From positions 62,001 through 126,000 of the forward strand of contig JACEFZ010011366.1 of NCBI GenBank assembly GCA_014155875.1: a stretch of 64,000 nt of DNA. Direction: 5' to 3'. Shown one piece after another: positions 23,509 through 35,519 of the stretch. Within the stretch, counting starts at the first letter, position 1; the number at the start of each line of letters is the position of its first letter. Both the position numbers and the translations under genes were made by a program. This DNA comes from Cepaea nemoralis. Its lineage: Eukaryota; Mollusca; Gastropoda; Stylommatophora; Helicidae. The notes beneath the pieces are model-generated. The model had not been told where the DNA came from. It saw nothing but the letters and a program-made list of their open reading frames with translations, and searched no databases.

Positions 23509-25690
23509 ATGTATAGTTCCCTTTACAATTCTCATTTGTATAGTTCCCTATAAAATTCCCACACACTTGGTTTGTATAGTTCCCTTTACAATTCTCACAC
23601 ACTTTTTTCATTTGAGACTTCTCATCAATGTATAAAGTTCTCCTTACAACTCTCACCCATTTATACAGTTCTCTTTGCATTTCTCACCCACTAGTACAGT
23701 TGTATCAATAGCACTCACTCACTAGTACAGTTCTATTAACAACACTCACCCACTAGTACAGTTGTATCAATAGCACCCACCCACTAGTACAGTTGTATCA
23801 ATAGCACCCACCCACTAGTACAATTGTATCAACAACACTCACCCACTACTATAGTCTCATCAACAGCACTCACACACTAGTACAGTTGTAACAATAGCAC
23901 CCACCCACTAGTACAATTGTATCAACAACACCAACCCACTAGTACAGTCTCATCAACAGCACTCACCCACTAGTACAGTTGTATCAATAGCACCCACCCA
24001 CTAGTACAGTTGTATCAATAACACCCACCCACTAGTACAATTGTATCAACAACACCCACCCACTACTATAGTCTCATCAACAGCACTCACACACTAGTAC
24101 AGTTGTAACAATAGCACCCACCCACTAGTACAATTGTATCAACAACACTCACCCACTACTATAGTCTCATCAACAGCACTCACACACTAGTACAGTTGTA
24201 ACAATAGCACCCACCCACTAGTACAATTGTATCAACAACACTCACCCACTACTATAGTCTCATCAACAGCACTCACACACTAGTACAGTTGTATAAACAG
24301 CACTCACACACTAGTACAGTTGTATAAACAGCACTCACACACTAATACAGTTGTATAAACAGCACTCACACACTATTACAGTTGTATAAACAGCACTCAC
24401 ACACTAGTACAGTTGTATAAACAGCACTCACACACTAATACAGTTGTATAAACAGCACCCACACACTATTACAGTTGTATAAACAGCACTCACACACTAA
24501 TACAGTTGTATAAACAGCACTCACACACTAATACAGTTGTATAAACAGCACTCACACACTAGTACAGTTGTATAAACAGCACCCACACACTATTACAGTT
24601 GTATAAACAGCACTCACACACTATTACAGTTGCATAAACAGCACTCACACACTAGTACAGTTGTATAAACAGCACTCACACACTAGTACAGTTGTATAAA
24701 CAGCACCCACACACTATTACAGTTGTATAAACAGCACTCACATACTATTACAGTTGTATAAACAGCACCCACACACTAATACAGTTGTATAAACATCACT
24801 CACTGACTAGTACATTTGTATAAACAGCACTCACACACTAGTACATTTGTATAAACAGTACTCACACACTAATACAGTTGTATAAACAGCACTTACACAC
24901 TATTACAGTTGTATAAACAGCATTCACACACTAGTACAGTTGTATAAACAGCACTCACACACTAATACAGTTGTATAAACAGCACCCACACACTATTACA
25001 GTTGTATAAACAGCACTCACACACTAATACAGTTGTATAAACAGCACTCACACACTAATACAGTTGTATAAACAGCACTCACACACTAGTACAGTTGTAT
25101 AAACAGCACCCACACACTATTACAGTTGTATAAACAGCACTCACACACTATTACAGTTGTATAAACAGCATTCACACACTAGTACAGTTGTATAAACAAC
25201 ACTCACACACTAGTACAATTGTATAAACAGCACTCACACACTAGTACAATTGTATAAACAGCACCCACACACTAGTACAGTTGTATAAACATCACTCACA
25301 CACTAGTACAGTTGTATAAACAGCACTCACACATTATTACAGTTGTATAAACAGCACTCACACATTAGTACAGTTGTATAAACAGCACTCACACACTAGT
25401 ACAGTTGTATAAACAGCACTCACACACTAATACAGTTGTATAAACAGCACTCACACACTAGTACAGTTGTATAAACAGAACTCACACACTAGTACAGTTG
25501 TATAAACAGCACCCACACACTAATACAGTTGTATAAACATCACTCACTGACTAGTACAATTGTATTAACAGAACTCACCCACTAGTACAGTTTCATCAAC
25601 AGCACTCACCCATTAGTACAATTTCATCAACAGCACTCACCCAGTTGCACAGTTCAATTGACAACTTGTCTACTTACAAGGTTCTATTTG
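23509..25690 (-). repeat. 31-bp minisatellite with GTGAGT units, downstream of an FN3 exon donor
   Basis: About 60 units run from the LINE remnant to near the exon at 25947-25731. The left 250 bp are more diverged. On the minus strand a unit reads GTGAGTGCTGTTTATACAAC then TGTACTAGTGT, so each unit has a GTGAGT donor-like core. Between array and exon there is one more GTAAGT (CTTGTAAGTAGACAAG, about 25685-25670). Similarity to the true donor (CAA|GTAAGAGTTG) is only at the core. Confidence 0.9.
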
Positions 25691-25730
25691 CAACATTAAG
25701 GAACTGTACACATTTTTTGTCAACTCTTAC

Positions 25731-25947
25731 TTGTCTCTGGTAAGACCGATAACTTCAAACTTGAAATCGAGTAGATTTTCATGGAGGGAGAGTCTCTCCT
25801 GCATGCGGAGATCACCTTGAGGTCCATTGTTCCTAATCTTGAGGATGTAGGCAGCAACAAGCCCGACCGGCAAGTTCTGTGTCGAACAGGTAAGCCCTAA
25901 AGAAAAGCCATCGCTTCCGGGATTGACCCTCATCTCCAACACTGGAT
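25731..25947 (-). CDS. FN3 gene exon, phase 1 to 2
   Basis: The acceptor is CTGATTGAGCAG, the donor GACAA|GTAAGAG, the length 217 bp. The frame begins PVLEMRVNPGSDGFSLGL (A-B strands) and continues VAAYILKIRNNGPQGDL (C strand region). It ends in KFEVIGLTRD, the E-F region before the conserved FN3 Tyr strand. Layout and length match the exon at 13331-13118, which supports exon duplication within the gene. The B-strand Trp position is not Trp here. Confidence 0.8.
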
Positions 25948-26099
25948 CTGCTCAATCAGGCAACAGACAAACACATGTTGATCATCTCTGTAAATGAACT
26001 GGGTTTCTTGAGTTTGTTTCTCTAAATCAAACATAGATCACACTTTGACAATGATTTGATCATGTAACATAAGAATACATTGCGACCAATGTTGAACAT

Positions 26100-26700
26100 G
26101 CATGGATCCCTCCAAAAGTGCACCAATGTTCACCCATAGATCACATACACACACTTACATACATGCTCAAATGTTCTTCTATAGATCACATACACATACC
26201 TCAGAAAAAAATCCAGAGCTCTCCCATAAATTACAAACACATATCTCAATAAGTGCTCCAGTGTTCTCCATTAGATTACATCACATACCCCCATACATGC
26301 TCTAGTGTTCTACCTTAGATAGCATGTACATACCTACATAATTGGGCAAGTGTTCTTCTATAGATCACATACACACACACCTATATACATGCTCAAGTGT
26401 TCTCCCATCGATAACATGCACATACCTACATAAGCGGTCGCGTGTTCTTCAATAGATCACATACACATACCTCCATAAATGCTCTAGTGTTCTTCCATAG
26501 ATCAAATACACATACCTGCATAAGTGCTTCAGCGTTCTCCCATAGATCATATACACATACCTCCATATATGCTCCAGTTTTCTTCCATAGATCACATACA
26601 CATACCTCTATAAGTACTCCAGTGTTTTCCCATAGATAAAAACCATATACCCACTTAAATGCTCTAGTGTTCTCCCTTACATTACACATAGAAACCCCCA
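26100..26700 (-). repeat. ~45-bp minisatellite with GGTATGTG and exon-tail-like sequence
   Basis: About 12 diverged units. On the minus strand they contain GGAGGTATGTGTATGTGATC and GATCTATGGGAGAACAC. The second piece resembles the tail of the exon at 13331-13118 (GATCTGTTGGAGAACAC), and GAG|GTATGT is a donor-like sequence. The array lies in a different intron from that exon. Confidence 0.8.
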
Positions 26701-27960
26701 TACATATGTATTTATTGTGTCCCCTGACATATGGAGAGATAGTTCTGTCTCCTGACATATGCAGTGTTTGTTCTGTCCCCAGACACATGAAGTGTTTGTT
26801 CTGTCCCCAAACACATGAAGTGTTTGTTCTGTCCCCAGACACATGAAGTGTTTGGTCTGTCCCCAGACACATGAAGTGTTTGTTCTGTCTCCTGACATAT
26901 GCAGTTTTTGTTCTGTCTCCTGACACATGAAGTTTTTGTTCTGTCCCATGACACATGAAGTGTTTGTTCTGTCCCCAGACACATGAAGTGTTTGTTCTGT
27001 TCCCTGACACATGAAGTGTTTGTTCTGTCCCCAGACACATGAAGTGTTTGTTCTGTTCCCTGACACATAAGTGTTTGTTCTGTCCCCAGACACATGAAGT
27101 GTTTGTTCTGTCTCCTGACATATGCAGTGTTTGTTCTGTCTCCTGACACATGAAGTGTTTGTTCTGTCCCCTGACATATGGAGAGATAGTTCTGTCCCCT
27201 GACACATGGAGTGTTTGTTCTGTCCCATGACACATGGAGTGTTTGTTGTGTCCCCTGACATATAGATTGTTTGTTCTCTTCCTTGACACATGAAGTGGTT
27301 GTTCTGTTCCTTGACACATGAAACATTTGTTCTGTCCCCTGACACATTGTGTGTTTATTGTGTCCCCTGACACATGGAGTGTTTGTTGTGTCCCCTGACA
27401 CATGGAGTGTTTGTTGTGTTCCCTGATACATGGAGTGTTTGTTCTGTCCCCTGACACATGGAGCGTTTGTTCTGTCCGCTGACACATGAAGTGTTTGTTG
27501 TGTTCCCCTGACAAATAGTGCTTGTTCTGTCCCCTGACACATGAAATGGTTGTTCTGTCCACTAACACATGAGGTGTTTGTTGTGTCCCCTGACACATGG
27601 AATGTTTGTTCTGTCCCCTGACACATGGAGCGTTTGTTGTGTCCCCTGACATATAGATTGTTTGTTCTCTTCCTTGACACATGAAGTGGTTGTTCTATTC
27701 CTTGACACATGAAACATTTGTTCTGTCCCCTGACACATTGTGTGTTTGTTGTGTCCCCTGACACATGGAGTGTTTGTTCTTTCCCCTGACATATGGAGCG
27801 TTTGTTATGTCCACTAACACATGAGGTGTTTATTGTGTTCCCCTGACAAATAGTGCTTGTTCTGTCCCCTGACACATGAAATGTTTGCTATGTCCCAGTC
27901 AGATGACATTTTTATTCTGTCTCCTGACACATGAATTATTTTTTCTGTCCTCCTACAATT
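26700..27960 (+). repeat. 28-bp minisatellite
   Basis: About 45 units of TTTGTTCTGTCCCCTGACAC followed by ATGAAGTG, with diverged units to about 28150. The long minus-strand open frames over it are an effect of the repeat and its lack of stop codons, not genes. Confidence 0.93.
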
Positions 27961-28329
27961 AGTGCTTGTTTTGTCCCTTGTCACACGAAGTATTTGTTCT
28001 GTCCCCTGCCAAATGACATGTTTCTTGTCTCCTTACAAAGTGTTATTTCTGTCCCCTGACACATGAAGTGGTTGATTTGCCCTCTGTCACATGGGATGTT
28101 TGTGTATCTATTGACACATGGACTGTCTGTTATGCCCCCTGACAGATGAAGTATTTGCTGTGTTATGCCCGGTAAAGAAGACATTGATTTTGTGCCTTGA
28201 CAGATGGGTTGTCTATTGTGTTGAGGCCCATTATAAGTTGTGCAACATACTGTGTGTGGTTTCTGTGTTTAAATCCACCAAGAGAATATATTGTTTTGAA
28301 TGTTTTTTTTTAAAAATGTTGTGTCCATT

Positions 28330-28765
28330 ATAAGATGAAGTTCATGTTGTGTTGTTTCCTCTGATTGATGAAGCTGTTGTCGTGTTGTGTCCCTTGACTG
28401 CTGAAGCTGTTGTCGTGTTGTGTCCCCTGACTGATGACGCTGTTGTCAAGTTGTATCTCCTGACTCATGAAGCTGTTGTCACGTCGTGTCCCCTGACTAA
28501 TGAAACTGTCGTCATGTTTTTTCCACTGACTCATGAAACTGTTGTCATGTTGTTTTCCCTGACTTATGAAACTGTTGCAGTGTTGTGTTCCCTGACTCAT
28601 GAAACTGTTGTCATGTTGTTTTCCCTGACTTACAAATCTGTTGCAGTGTTGTGTTCCCTGACTCATGAAACTGTTGTCATGTTGTGTCCCCTGACTCATG
28701 AAACTGTTGCAGTGGTGTGTTACTTGACTGGTAAAGTTTTTGACATGTTGTGTCCCCTGACATAG
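28330..28765 (+). repeat. 33-bp minisatellite
   Basis: About 12 units with GTTGTCATGTTGTGTCCCCT and GACTCATGAAACT. It shares the CCCCTGAC core with the neighbouring 28-bp array, so the two may be related. Confidence 0.9.
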
Positions 28766-28844
28766 ATCGATGAAGATTTTATTATTGTTGAGGTCCCATG
28801 CACATACCAAACAATAATTAACAGCACGCGGGTAGTATGGGCGG

Positions 28845-29150
28845 GAGGTGGGGGGGGGGGGGGGGGGGGGGTTGGTACACGGGTAGTATGGGGAGCTGTC
28901 ACAGCACACGGGAGGTTTGGGGAGCTGTCACAGCATTCGGGAAGTATGGGTAGCTGTCACAGCACAAGGGAAGTATTGGAAGCTTTCACAGAACACCGAA
29001 GTATGGGGAGCTGTCACAACACACGGGAAGTATGGGAAGCTGTCACAGCACACCGAAGTATGGGTAGCTGTCACAGCACAAGCGAAGTATGGGAAGCTGT
29101 CATAGCACACGGGAACTATGGGGAGCTGTCACAGCACACCGAAGTATGGG
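28845..29150 (+). repeat. Poly-G tract and ~29-bp minisatellite
   Basis: A G-run of over 20 bases (28851-28871) is followed by about nine units of AGCTGTCACAGCACACGGGA then AGTATGGG. The remaining 29150-29389 is unique intron. Confidence 0.9.
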
Positions 29151-29389
29151 GTCGGGGGACGGGGTATAGGGAGCTCAGTCACACAGCCTGAAATGGACCG
29201 AAAAATTTGGGTCACCCAGCTTACTGTTAAATATGATACTGATTACATCAACCATCCAGTGCTCATGTTGGTAATCATTTAAGACCAGCTCCAAATTCAC
29301 AATACACATCAAGGTGTGACAGGGCCTTGATTTGTTTTCCTACATGAAGAATTCATGAGAAGTACATATGGCATCAGAGACGGACTTAC

Positions 29390-29452
29390 CACTTGAGGTG
29401 TCAGCCTTCCCTTGATGGGATACTTGCTGTGGGATCTGACTCGTTGAGAGTT
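29390..29452 (-). CDS. FN3 gene 63-nt symmetric linker exon, phase 1 to 1
   Basis: The acceptor is CTGTGTTCTCAG and the donor AAGTG|GTAAGTCC, both strong. The 63 nt are open in the frame set by the flanking exons and give QLSTSQIPQQVSHQGKADTS, a Ser/Gln-rich linker. It sits between the linker end of the 33139-32988 exon and the start of the FN3 module at 25947. Because it is phase 1-1 and a multiple of three, skipping it would keep the frame: without it the codon across the junction becomes His instead of Gln plus Asp. Confidence 0.65.
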
Positions 29453-29639
29453 CTGAGAACACAGACAGCGAATGAATGAAGCATGGAGAAGAGCAGGAGG
29501 AAAAGCACAGGAAGGAAAAGGATGAGAAAGAGGACAGAAGAGGAAGAGAGGTTTGTAGAGGAGGAAGTATAAGAAATAAGAAGAAGTCGAGGTCGAGAAA
29601 GATGACAGGTTTCAGTGATGATAATGATCCTAAAAGATG

Positions 29640-32600
29640 ACATTCGTGATCTAGAATCTATGTGTCACTTACATTCATGAGCCAACTATCTAGAATCTAT
29701 GTGTCACATTCATGGTTAAACTATCTAGAATCTATGTGTCACATTCATGGTTAAACTATCTAGAAAATGTGTCACATTCATGGGTCGATTATCTAGAAAC
29801 CATGTGTCACTTACATTCATGGGTCAGCTACCTAAAATTCTATGGGGTAAATTTTGTGTCAACTGTCTAAAATCTGTGTCACATTCATATGTCAGCTATC
29901 TGGAATCTATGTGTAACATATTTGAGTCAGTTGTCTAGAATATGTGTCACATTCATATGTCAGCTATCTGGAATCTATGCGTCACATGCCTGAGTCAACT
30001 ATCTAGAATATGTGTTTCACATTCGTGGGTAAACTATCTAGAATCAGTGTCACATTCATGGGTCAACTATCTTGAAGCGATGTGTCACTTACATTAATGG
30101 GTCAACTATTTAGAATCTATGTATTACATTAATGGATCTGCTATGCAGAATCTATGTGTCACATTCATGAGGCAAATATCTAGAATCTTTATGTCACATT
30201 CATGTGTCAGCTATCCAGAATTTATGTTTCACATTCGTGGGTAAACTATCTAGAATCTGTGTCACATTCATGGGACTACTATATTGAAGCTATGTGTCAC
30301 TTACGATAATGGGTTAATTATTTAGAACCTATATGTCACTTACGTTCATGGGTCAACAGTCTAGAAACTACCTGTCACTTACATTCATGGGTCAACAGTC
30401 TAGAAACTACCTGTCACTTACATTCGTGGATCAACTGTCTAGAAACTATCTGCCACTTACATTCATGGGTCAACTGTCTAGAAACTATCTGTCACTTACA
30501 TTCATGGGTCAGCTGTCTAGAAACTATCTGCCACTTACATTCATGGGTCAACTGTCTAGAAACTACCTGTCACTTACATTCGTGGATCAACTGTCTAGAA
30601 ACTATCTGCCACTTACATTCATGGGTCAACTGTCTAGAAACTATCTGTCACTTACATTCATGGGTCAGCTGTCTAGAAACTATCTGCCACTTACATTCAT
30701 GGGTCAACTGTCTAGAAACTGTCTGTCACTTACATTCATGGGTCAACTGTCTAGAAACAATCTGCCACTTACATTCATGGGTCAACTGTCTAGAAGCAAT
30801 CTGCCACTTACATTCATGGGTCAACTGTCTAGAAACTGTCTGTCACTTACATTCATGGGTCAGCTGTCTAGAAACAATCTGCCACTTACATTCATGGGTC
30901 AACTGTCTAGAAACTATCTGCCACTTACATTCATGGGTCAACTGTCTAGAAGCAATCTGCCACTTACATTCATGGGTCAACTGTCTAGAAACTGTCTGTC
31001 ACTTACATTCATGGGTCAACTGTCTAGAAACAATCTGCCACTTACATTCATGGGTCAACTGTCTAGAAACTACCTGTCACTTACATTCGTGGATCAACTG
31101 TCTAGAAACTATCTGCCACTTACATTCATGGGTCAACTGTCTAGAAACTGTCTGTCACTTACATTCATGGGTCAACTGTCTAGAAACTGTCTGTCACTTA
31201 CATTCATGGGTCAGCTGTCTAGAAGCAATCTGCCACTTACATTCATGGGTCAACTGTCTAGAAACTGTCTGTCACTTACATTCATGGGTCAACTGTCTAG
31301 AAACTATCTGCCACTTACATTCATGGGTCAGCTGTCTAGAAACTGTCTGTCACTTACATTCATGGGTCAACTGTCTAGAAACTATCTGCCACTTACATTC
31401 ATGGGTCAGCTGTCTAGAAACTGTCTGTCACTTACATTCATGGGTCAACTGTCTAGAAACTATCTGCCACTTACATTCATGGGTCAGCTGTCTAGAAACT
31501 ACATGTCACTTACATTCATGGGTCAGCTGTCTAGAAACAATCTGCCACTTACATTCATGGGTCAACTGTCTAGAAACAATCTGCCACTTACATTCATGGG
31601 TCAACTGTCTAGAAACTGTCTGTCACTTACATTCATGGGTCAGCTGTCTAGAAGCAATCTGTCACTTACATTCATGGGTCAACTGTCTAGAAACTATCTG
31701 CCACTTACATTCATGGGTCAGCTGTCTAGAAACTGTCTGTCACTTACATTCATGGGTCAACTGTCTAGAAACTATCTGCCACTTACATTCATGGGTCAAC
31801 TGTCTAGAAACAATCTGCCACTTACATTCATGGGTCAGCTGTCTAGAAACTACATGTCACTTACATTCATGGGTCAGCTGTCTAGAAACTATCTGCCACT
31901 TACATTCATGGGTCAACTGTCTAGAAGCTATCTGCCACTTACATTCATGGGTCAGCTGTCTAGAAACTACATGTCACTTACATTCATGGGTCAGCTGTCT
32001 AGAAACTGTCTGTCACTTACATTCATGGGTCAACTGTCTAGAAACTATCTGCCACTTACATTCATGGGTCAACTGTCTAGAAGCTATCTGCCACTTACAT
32101 TCATGGGTCAGCTGTCTAGAAACTACATGTCACTTACATTCATGGGTCAGCTGTCTAGAAACTACATGTCACTTACATTCATGGGTCAGCTGTCTAGAAA
32201 CTACATGTCACTTACATTCATGGGTCAACTGTCTAGAAGCTATCTGCCACTTACATTCATGGGTCAGCTGTCTAGAAACTACATGTCACTTACATTCATG
32301 GGTCAGCTGTCTAGAAACTGTCTGTCACTTACATTCATGGGTCAACTGTCTAGAAACTATCTGCCACTTACATTCATGGGTCAACTGTCTAGAAACAATC
32401 TGCCACTTACATTCATGGGTCAGCTGTCTAGAAACTATCTGCCACTTACATTCATGGGTCAACTGTCTAGAAACTATCTGCCACTTACATTCATGGGTCA
32501 ACTGTCTAGAAACTGTCTGTCACTTACATTCATGGGTCAACTGTCTAGAAACAATCTGCCACTTACATTCATGGGTCAACTGTCTAGAAACTGTCTGTCA

Positions 32601-32985
32601 CTTACATTCATGGGTCAACTGTCTAGAAACAATCTGCCACTTACATTCATGGGTCAGCTGTCTAGAAACTACATGTCACTTACATTCATGGGTCAGCTGT
32701 CTAGAAACAATCTGCCACTTACATTCATGGGTCAACTGTCTAGAAGCTATCTGTCACTTACATTCATGGGTCAACTGTCTAGAAGCTGTCTGTCACTTAC
32801 ATTCATGGGTCAACTGTCTAGAAACTGTCACTTACATTCATGGGTCAACTGTCTAGAAGCTGTCTGTCACTTACATTCATGGGTCAACTGTCTAGAAGCT
32901 GTCTGTCACTTACATTCATGGGTCAACTATCTAGAAACTACCTATCACTTACACTCATAGGTCAACTGACCAGAAATTGTCACTT
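29640..32985 (-). repeat. 39-bp minisatellite carrying a 5' splice site in each unit
   Basis: From 30333 to 32960 there are about 67 regular 39-bp units, with a diverged zone at 29640-30333. On the minus strand each unit reads ATGTAAGTGACAGACAGTTT then CTAGACAGTTGACCCATGA. The array begins at the donor of the exon at 33139-32988, whose junction is GAAC|GTAAGTGACA. The unit GAAT|GTAAGTGACA matches it in 13 of 14 bases. Because 39 is a multiple of three, the plus strand shows an 875-codon frame of 13-residue repeats (LSLTFMGQLSRN type), which I regard as fortuitous. Confidence 0.93.
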
Positions 32986-32987
32986 AC

Positions 32988-33139
32988 GTTCCGCGACTGG
33001 TGTCTGCTGTAGTTCAGCCCTGGAGGAAGCGCTAACAGGAACCCCATATTGATTCTCTGATGGTGTCTCAAAAGTCAGCGATGATGTCATCAACACACTT
33101 TTGTCTGCAGCCAGCGCCTCCAGAATCACGTAATACCGT
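32988..33139 (-). CDS. FN3 gene exon (module end plus linker), phase 2 to 1
   Basis: The acceptor is TGTCTCCTCAG, the donor GGAAC|GTAAGTGAC, the length 152 bp. Joined after the exon at 44913-44812, the split codon gives Lys and the G strand reads KRYYVILEALAADKS. This follows LQHLEPN, the classic FN3 F strand ending (Leu-x-Pro-x-x-x-Tyr). A Ser/Thr-rich linker follows, ending QTPVAE. The layout matches the exon at 16707-16532. Confidence 0.85.
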
Positions 33140-33410
33140 CTGAGGAGACATCACAGAAATCAGCTTGTTTAAGTTTTACTTAGTTTCTCAAAGATACTGG
33201 TGAGAAAACAACGAAGGGAAATCAGTGAATGTATCTGACGGAGTCTGTGGTACACAGTATTCACACATTTGCTTGTTATTGTGAATATCTTTATGAATCT
33301 TGTTTATTTCAATTTAGAAAAAAATTTAGACAGCATTCACATAGAAGATGAAGGGAAACAAAATGAAATGAAAAAAAAACAAACATAAGGAGAGGAGGCA
33401 GAAGAATGTA
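33140..33410 (-). other. Intron, no element recognised
   Basis: Intron sequence upstream of the 33139 acceptor, with A-rich stretches. Nothing further is seen. Confidence 0.5.
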
Positions 33411-35345
33411 AAATAAAAGAAACATCGTCAAAACAGATCAAAAAAGGGATCAAACATCAAACAAGAGATCAAACATCCAACCAGAGATGAAACATCAAAC
33501 CAGAAATCAAACACCAAATAACAGATCAAACATCCCACAACAGATCAAACTTCTAATCAGAGATCAAACACCAAACAACAAATCAAACATCAAACAACAA
33601 ATCAAACATCCCACAACAGATCAAACATCTAATCAGAGATCAAACATCAAACAACAAATCAAACATCAAGCAACATATTAAACATCCTACACCAATTAAA
33701 CATCAAACAACAAATCAAAGATCCTAGAACAAATCAAACATCAAACAACTGATCAAACATCCCACAACAGATCAAACATCTAACTAGAGATCAAACATCA
33801 AGCAACAGATAAACAAAAAGCATCAAACAACAAATCAAACATCCTACAACAGATCAAACATCTAACATGAGATGAAACTCCAAACTAAACATCCATCAAG
33901 AGATCAAACACTAAACTAAACATCAAATAAGAGATCAAACATCTAACTAGTGATCAAACATCAAAGCAGAGATCAGGCATCAAACCACAGATCAAACATC
34001 AAACAACAGATCAAACATCCAACAAGAAATCAAACATCAAACAAGAGATCAAATATATAACAAGAAATCAAACATCAAACAAGAAATCAAACATCAAACA
34101 AGAAATCAAACATCAAATAAGAAATCAAACATAAAAAAAAAGAAATCAAACATTAAAGACGAGATCAAACATCTAACAAGAAATCAAACACCAAACAAGA
34201 AACCAAACATCTAACAAGATATCAAACATTCTATACAAGAACAAACATCAAACCAGAGATCAAATACAAACAAGGGATTAAACATCCAAAAATAGATCAA
34301 ACGAAAAACCAGAGATAAAACATCCAACAAGAGATCAAACATCCAACAAGAGATCAAACATCCAACAAGAGATCAAATATCTAAACATAGCTCAGATATC
34401 AAAGAAGAGATAAAACATTAAACAAGAGATCAAACAAGGGGTTAAACATCCAACAAGAGATCAAACATCCAACAAGAGATCAAACGTCTAACCAGAGATC
34501 AAACATCCAACAAGAGATCAAACGTCTAACGAGATATCAAACATCTAACCAGAGTGCAAACGTCCAACAAGTGACCAAACATCCAACAAGATATCAAACA
34601 TCCAAACATGGATCAGACATGTAACCAGAAATCAAACATCCAACAAGAGATAAAACATCAAACCAGAGATAAAACATCCAACAAGAGATCAAACATCCAA
34701 CAAGAGAGAATTTACTACTAATGACAAGGTTTACCCAGCATAACATGATTTATTCAGGATATATGCCTCTGGACACAGGCTTGGAGTGCTTGGACAATGA
34801 AACACGGAACCCCATGGAGGAAGCAAACATTAAACAAGAGATCAAACATCAAACACATGATCAAGCATTTAAGAGATCAAACATTTTACAAGTACTCAAA
34901 TATCAAACAAGAGATCAACTATTAAACATCAAAGAAGACATAAAACATCCAATCAGAGATCAGACATCACACAAGCGATCAAACATCCAATACCAAACAT
35001 AAAACGAGACAAAACATCAAACTAGAGATCAAACCAAAGATCAAACAATAAAACAGAGATCAAACATCAAACAACAGACCAAACATCCAAAAACAGATCA
35101 AACATCCCACAACAGATCAAACATCAAACAAGAGATTGAACATCAAGCAAGTGATAACAATTAAGCAAGAGTCAAATATAAAATCAGAGATAAAACATCC
35201 AACAAGAGATTAAACATCTTACCAGAGATCAAACACCTAACACAAGATCAAACATCAAACCAGAGATAAAACATAAAACAATGGATAAAACGTCCAATAA
35301 GAGATTAAACATCAAACACAAGATCAAACATCCAACAAGAGAGAA
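33410..35345 (+). repeat. ~19-bp short-unit minisatellite (ATCAAACATC type)
   Basis: Roughly 100 diverged units of the form GAGATCAAACATCCAACAA. It is interrupted by a duplicated unique block, described at 34705-35460. Confidence 0.92.
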
Positions 35346-35460
35346 ATCACTAATAATGACAGACGATTTACCCAGCATAACATGATCTATTCATGATTTA
35401 TGCATGTGGACACAGGCTTGGAGTCCTTGGACGATGAAATACGGAACCCCATGGAGGAAC
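34705..35460. repeat. Duplicated ~120-bp unique block flanking part of the array
   Basis: Blocks at about 34705-34826 and 35336-35457 share GACACAGGCTTGGAGT, TTTACCCAGCATAACATGAT and CGGAACCCCATGGAGGAA. Short minus-strand frames through them are open for about 25 codons, but no exon is required between the flanking FN3 exons. Confidence 0.8.
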
Positions 35461-35519
35461 CATGATCAGCTTGGGCCTCATCCTGGTCAGTCTGTGTGTG
35501 CTGTGCTGAATCATCAACT

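Noticed and set aside
26426..27875. Long minus-strand frames rich in Cys and His (CQGTEQTLHVSGDR type) that look like zinc-finger repeats
   Set aside because: Several frames are open at once over a 28-bp array. Spacing of Cys/His does not follow a finger consensus, and no splice or start context is present.
30333..32960. An 875-codon plus-strand open frame of 13-residue repeats (LTFMGQLSRN type)
   Set aside because: It follows from a 39-bp period without stop codons. The array is intronic to the minus-strand gene, begins at its donor, and the frame has no unique N- or C-terminal part.
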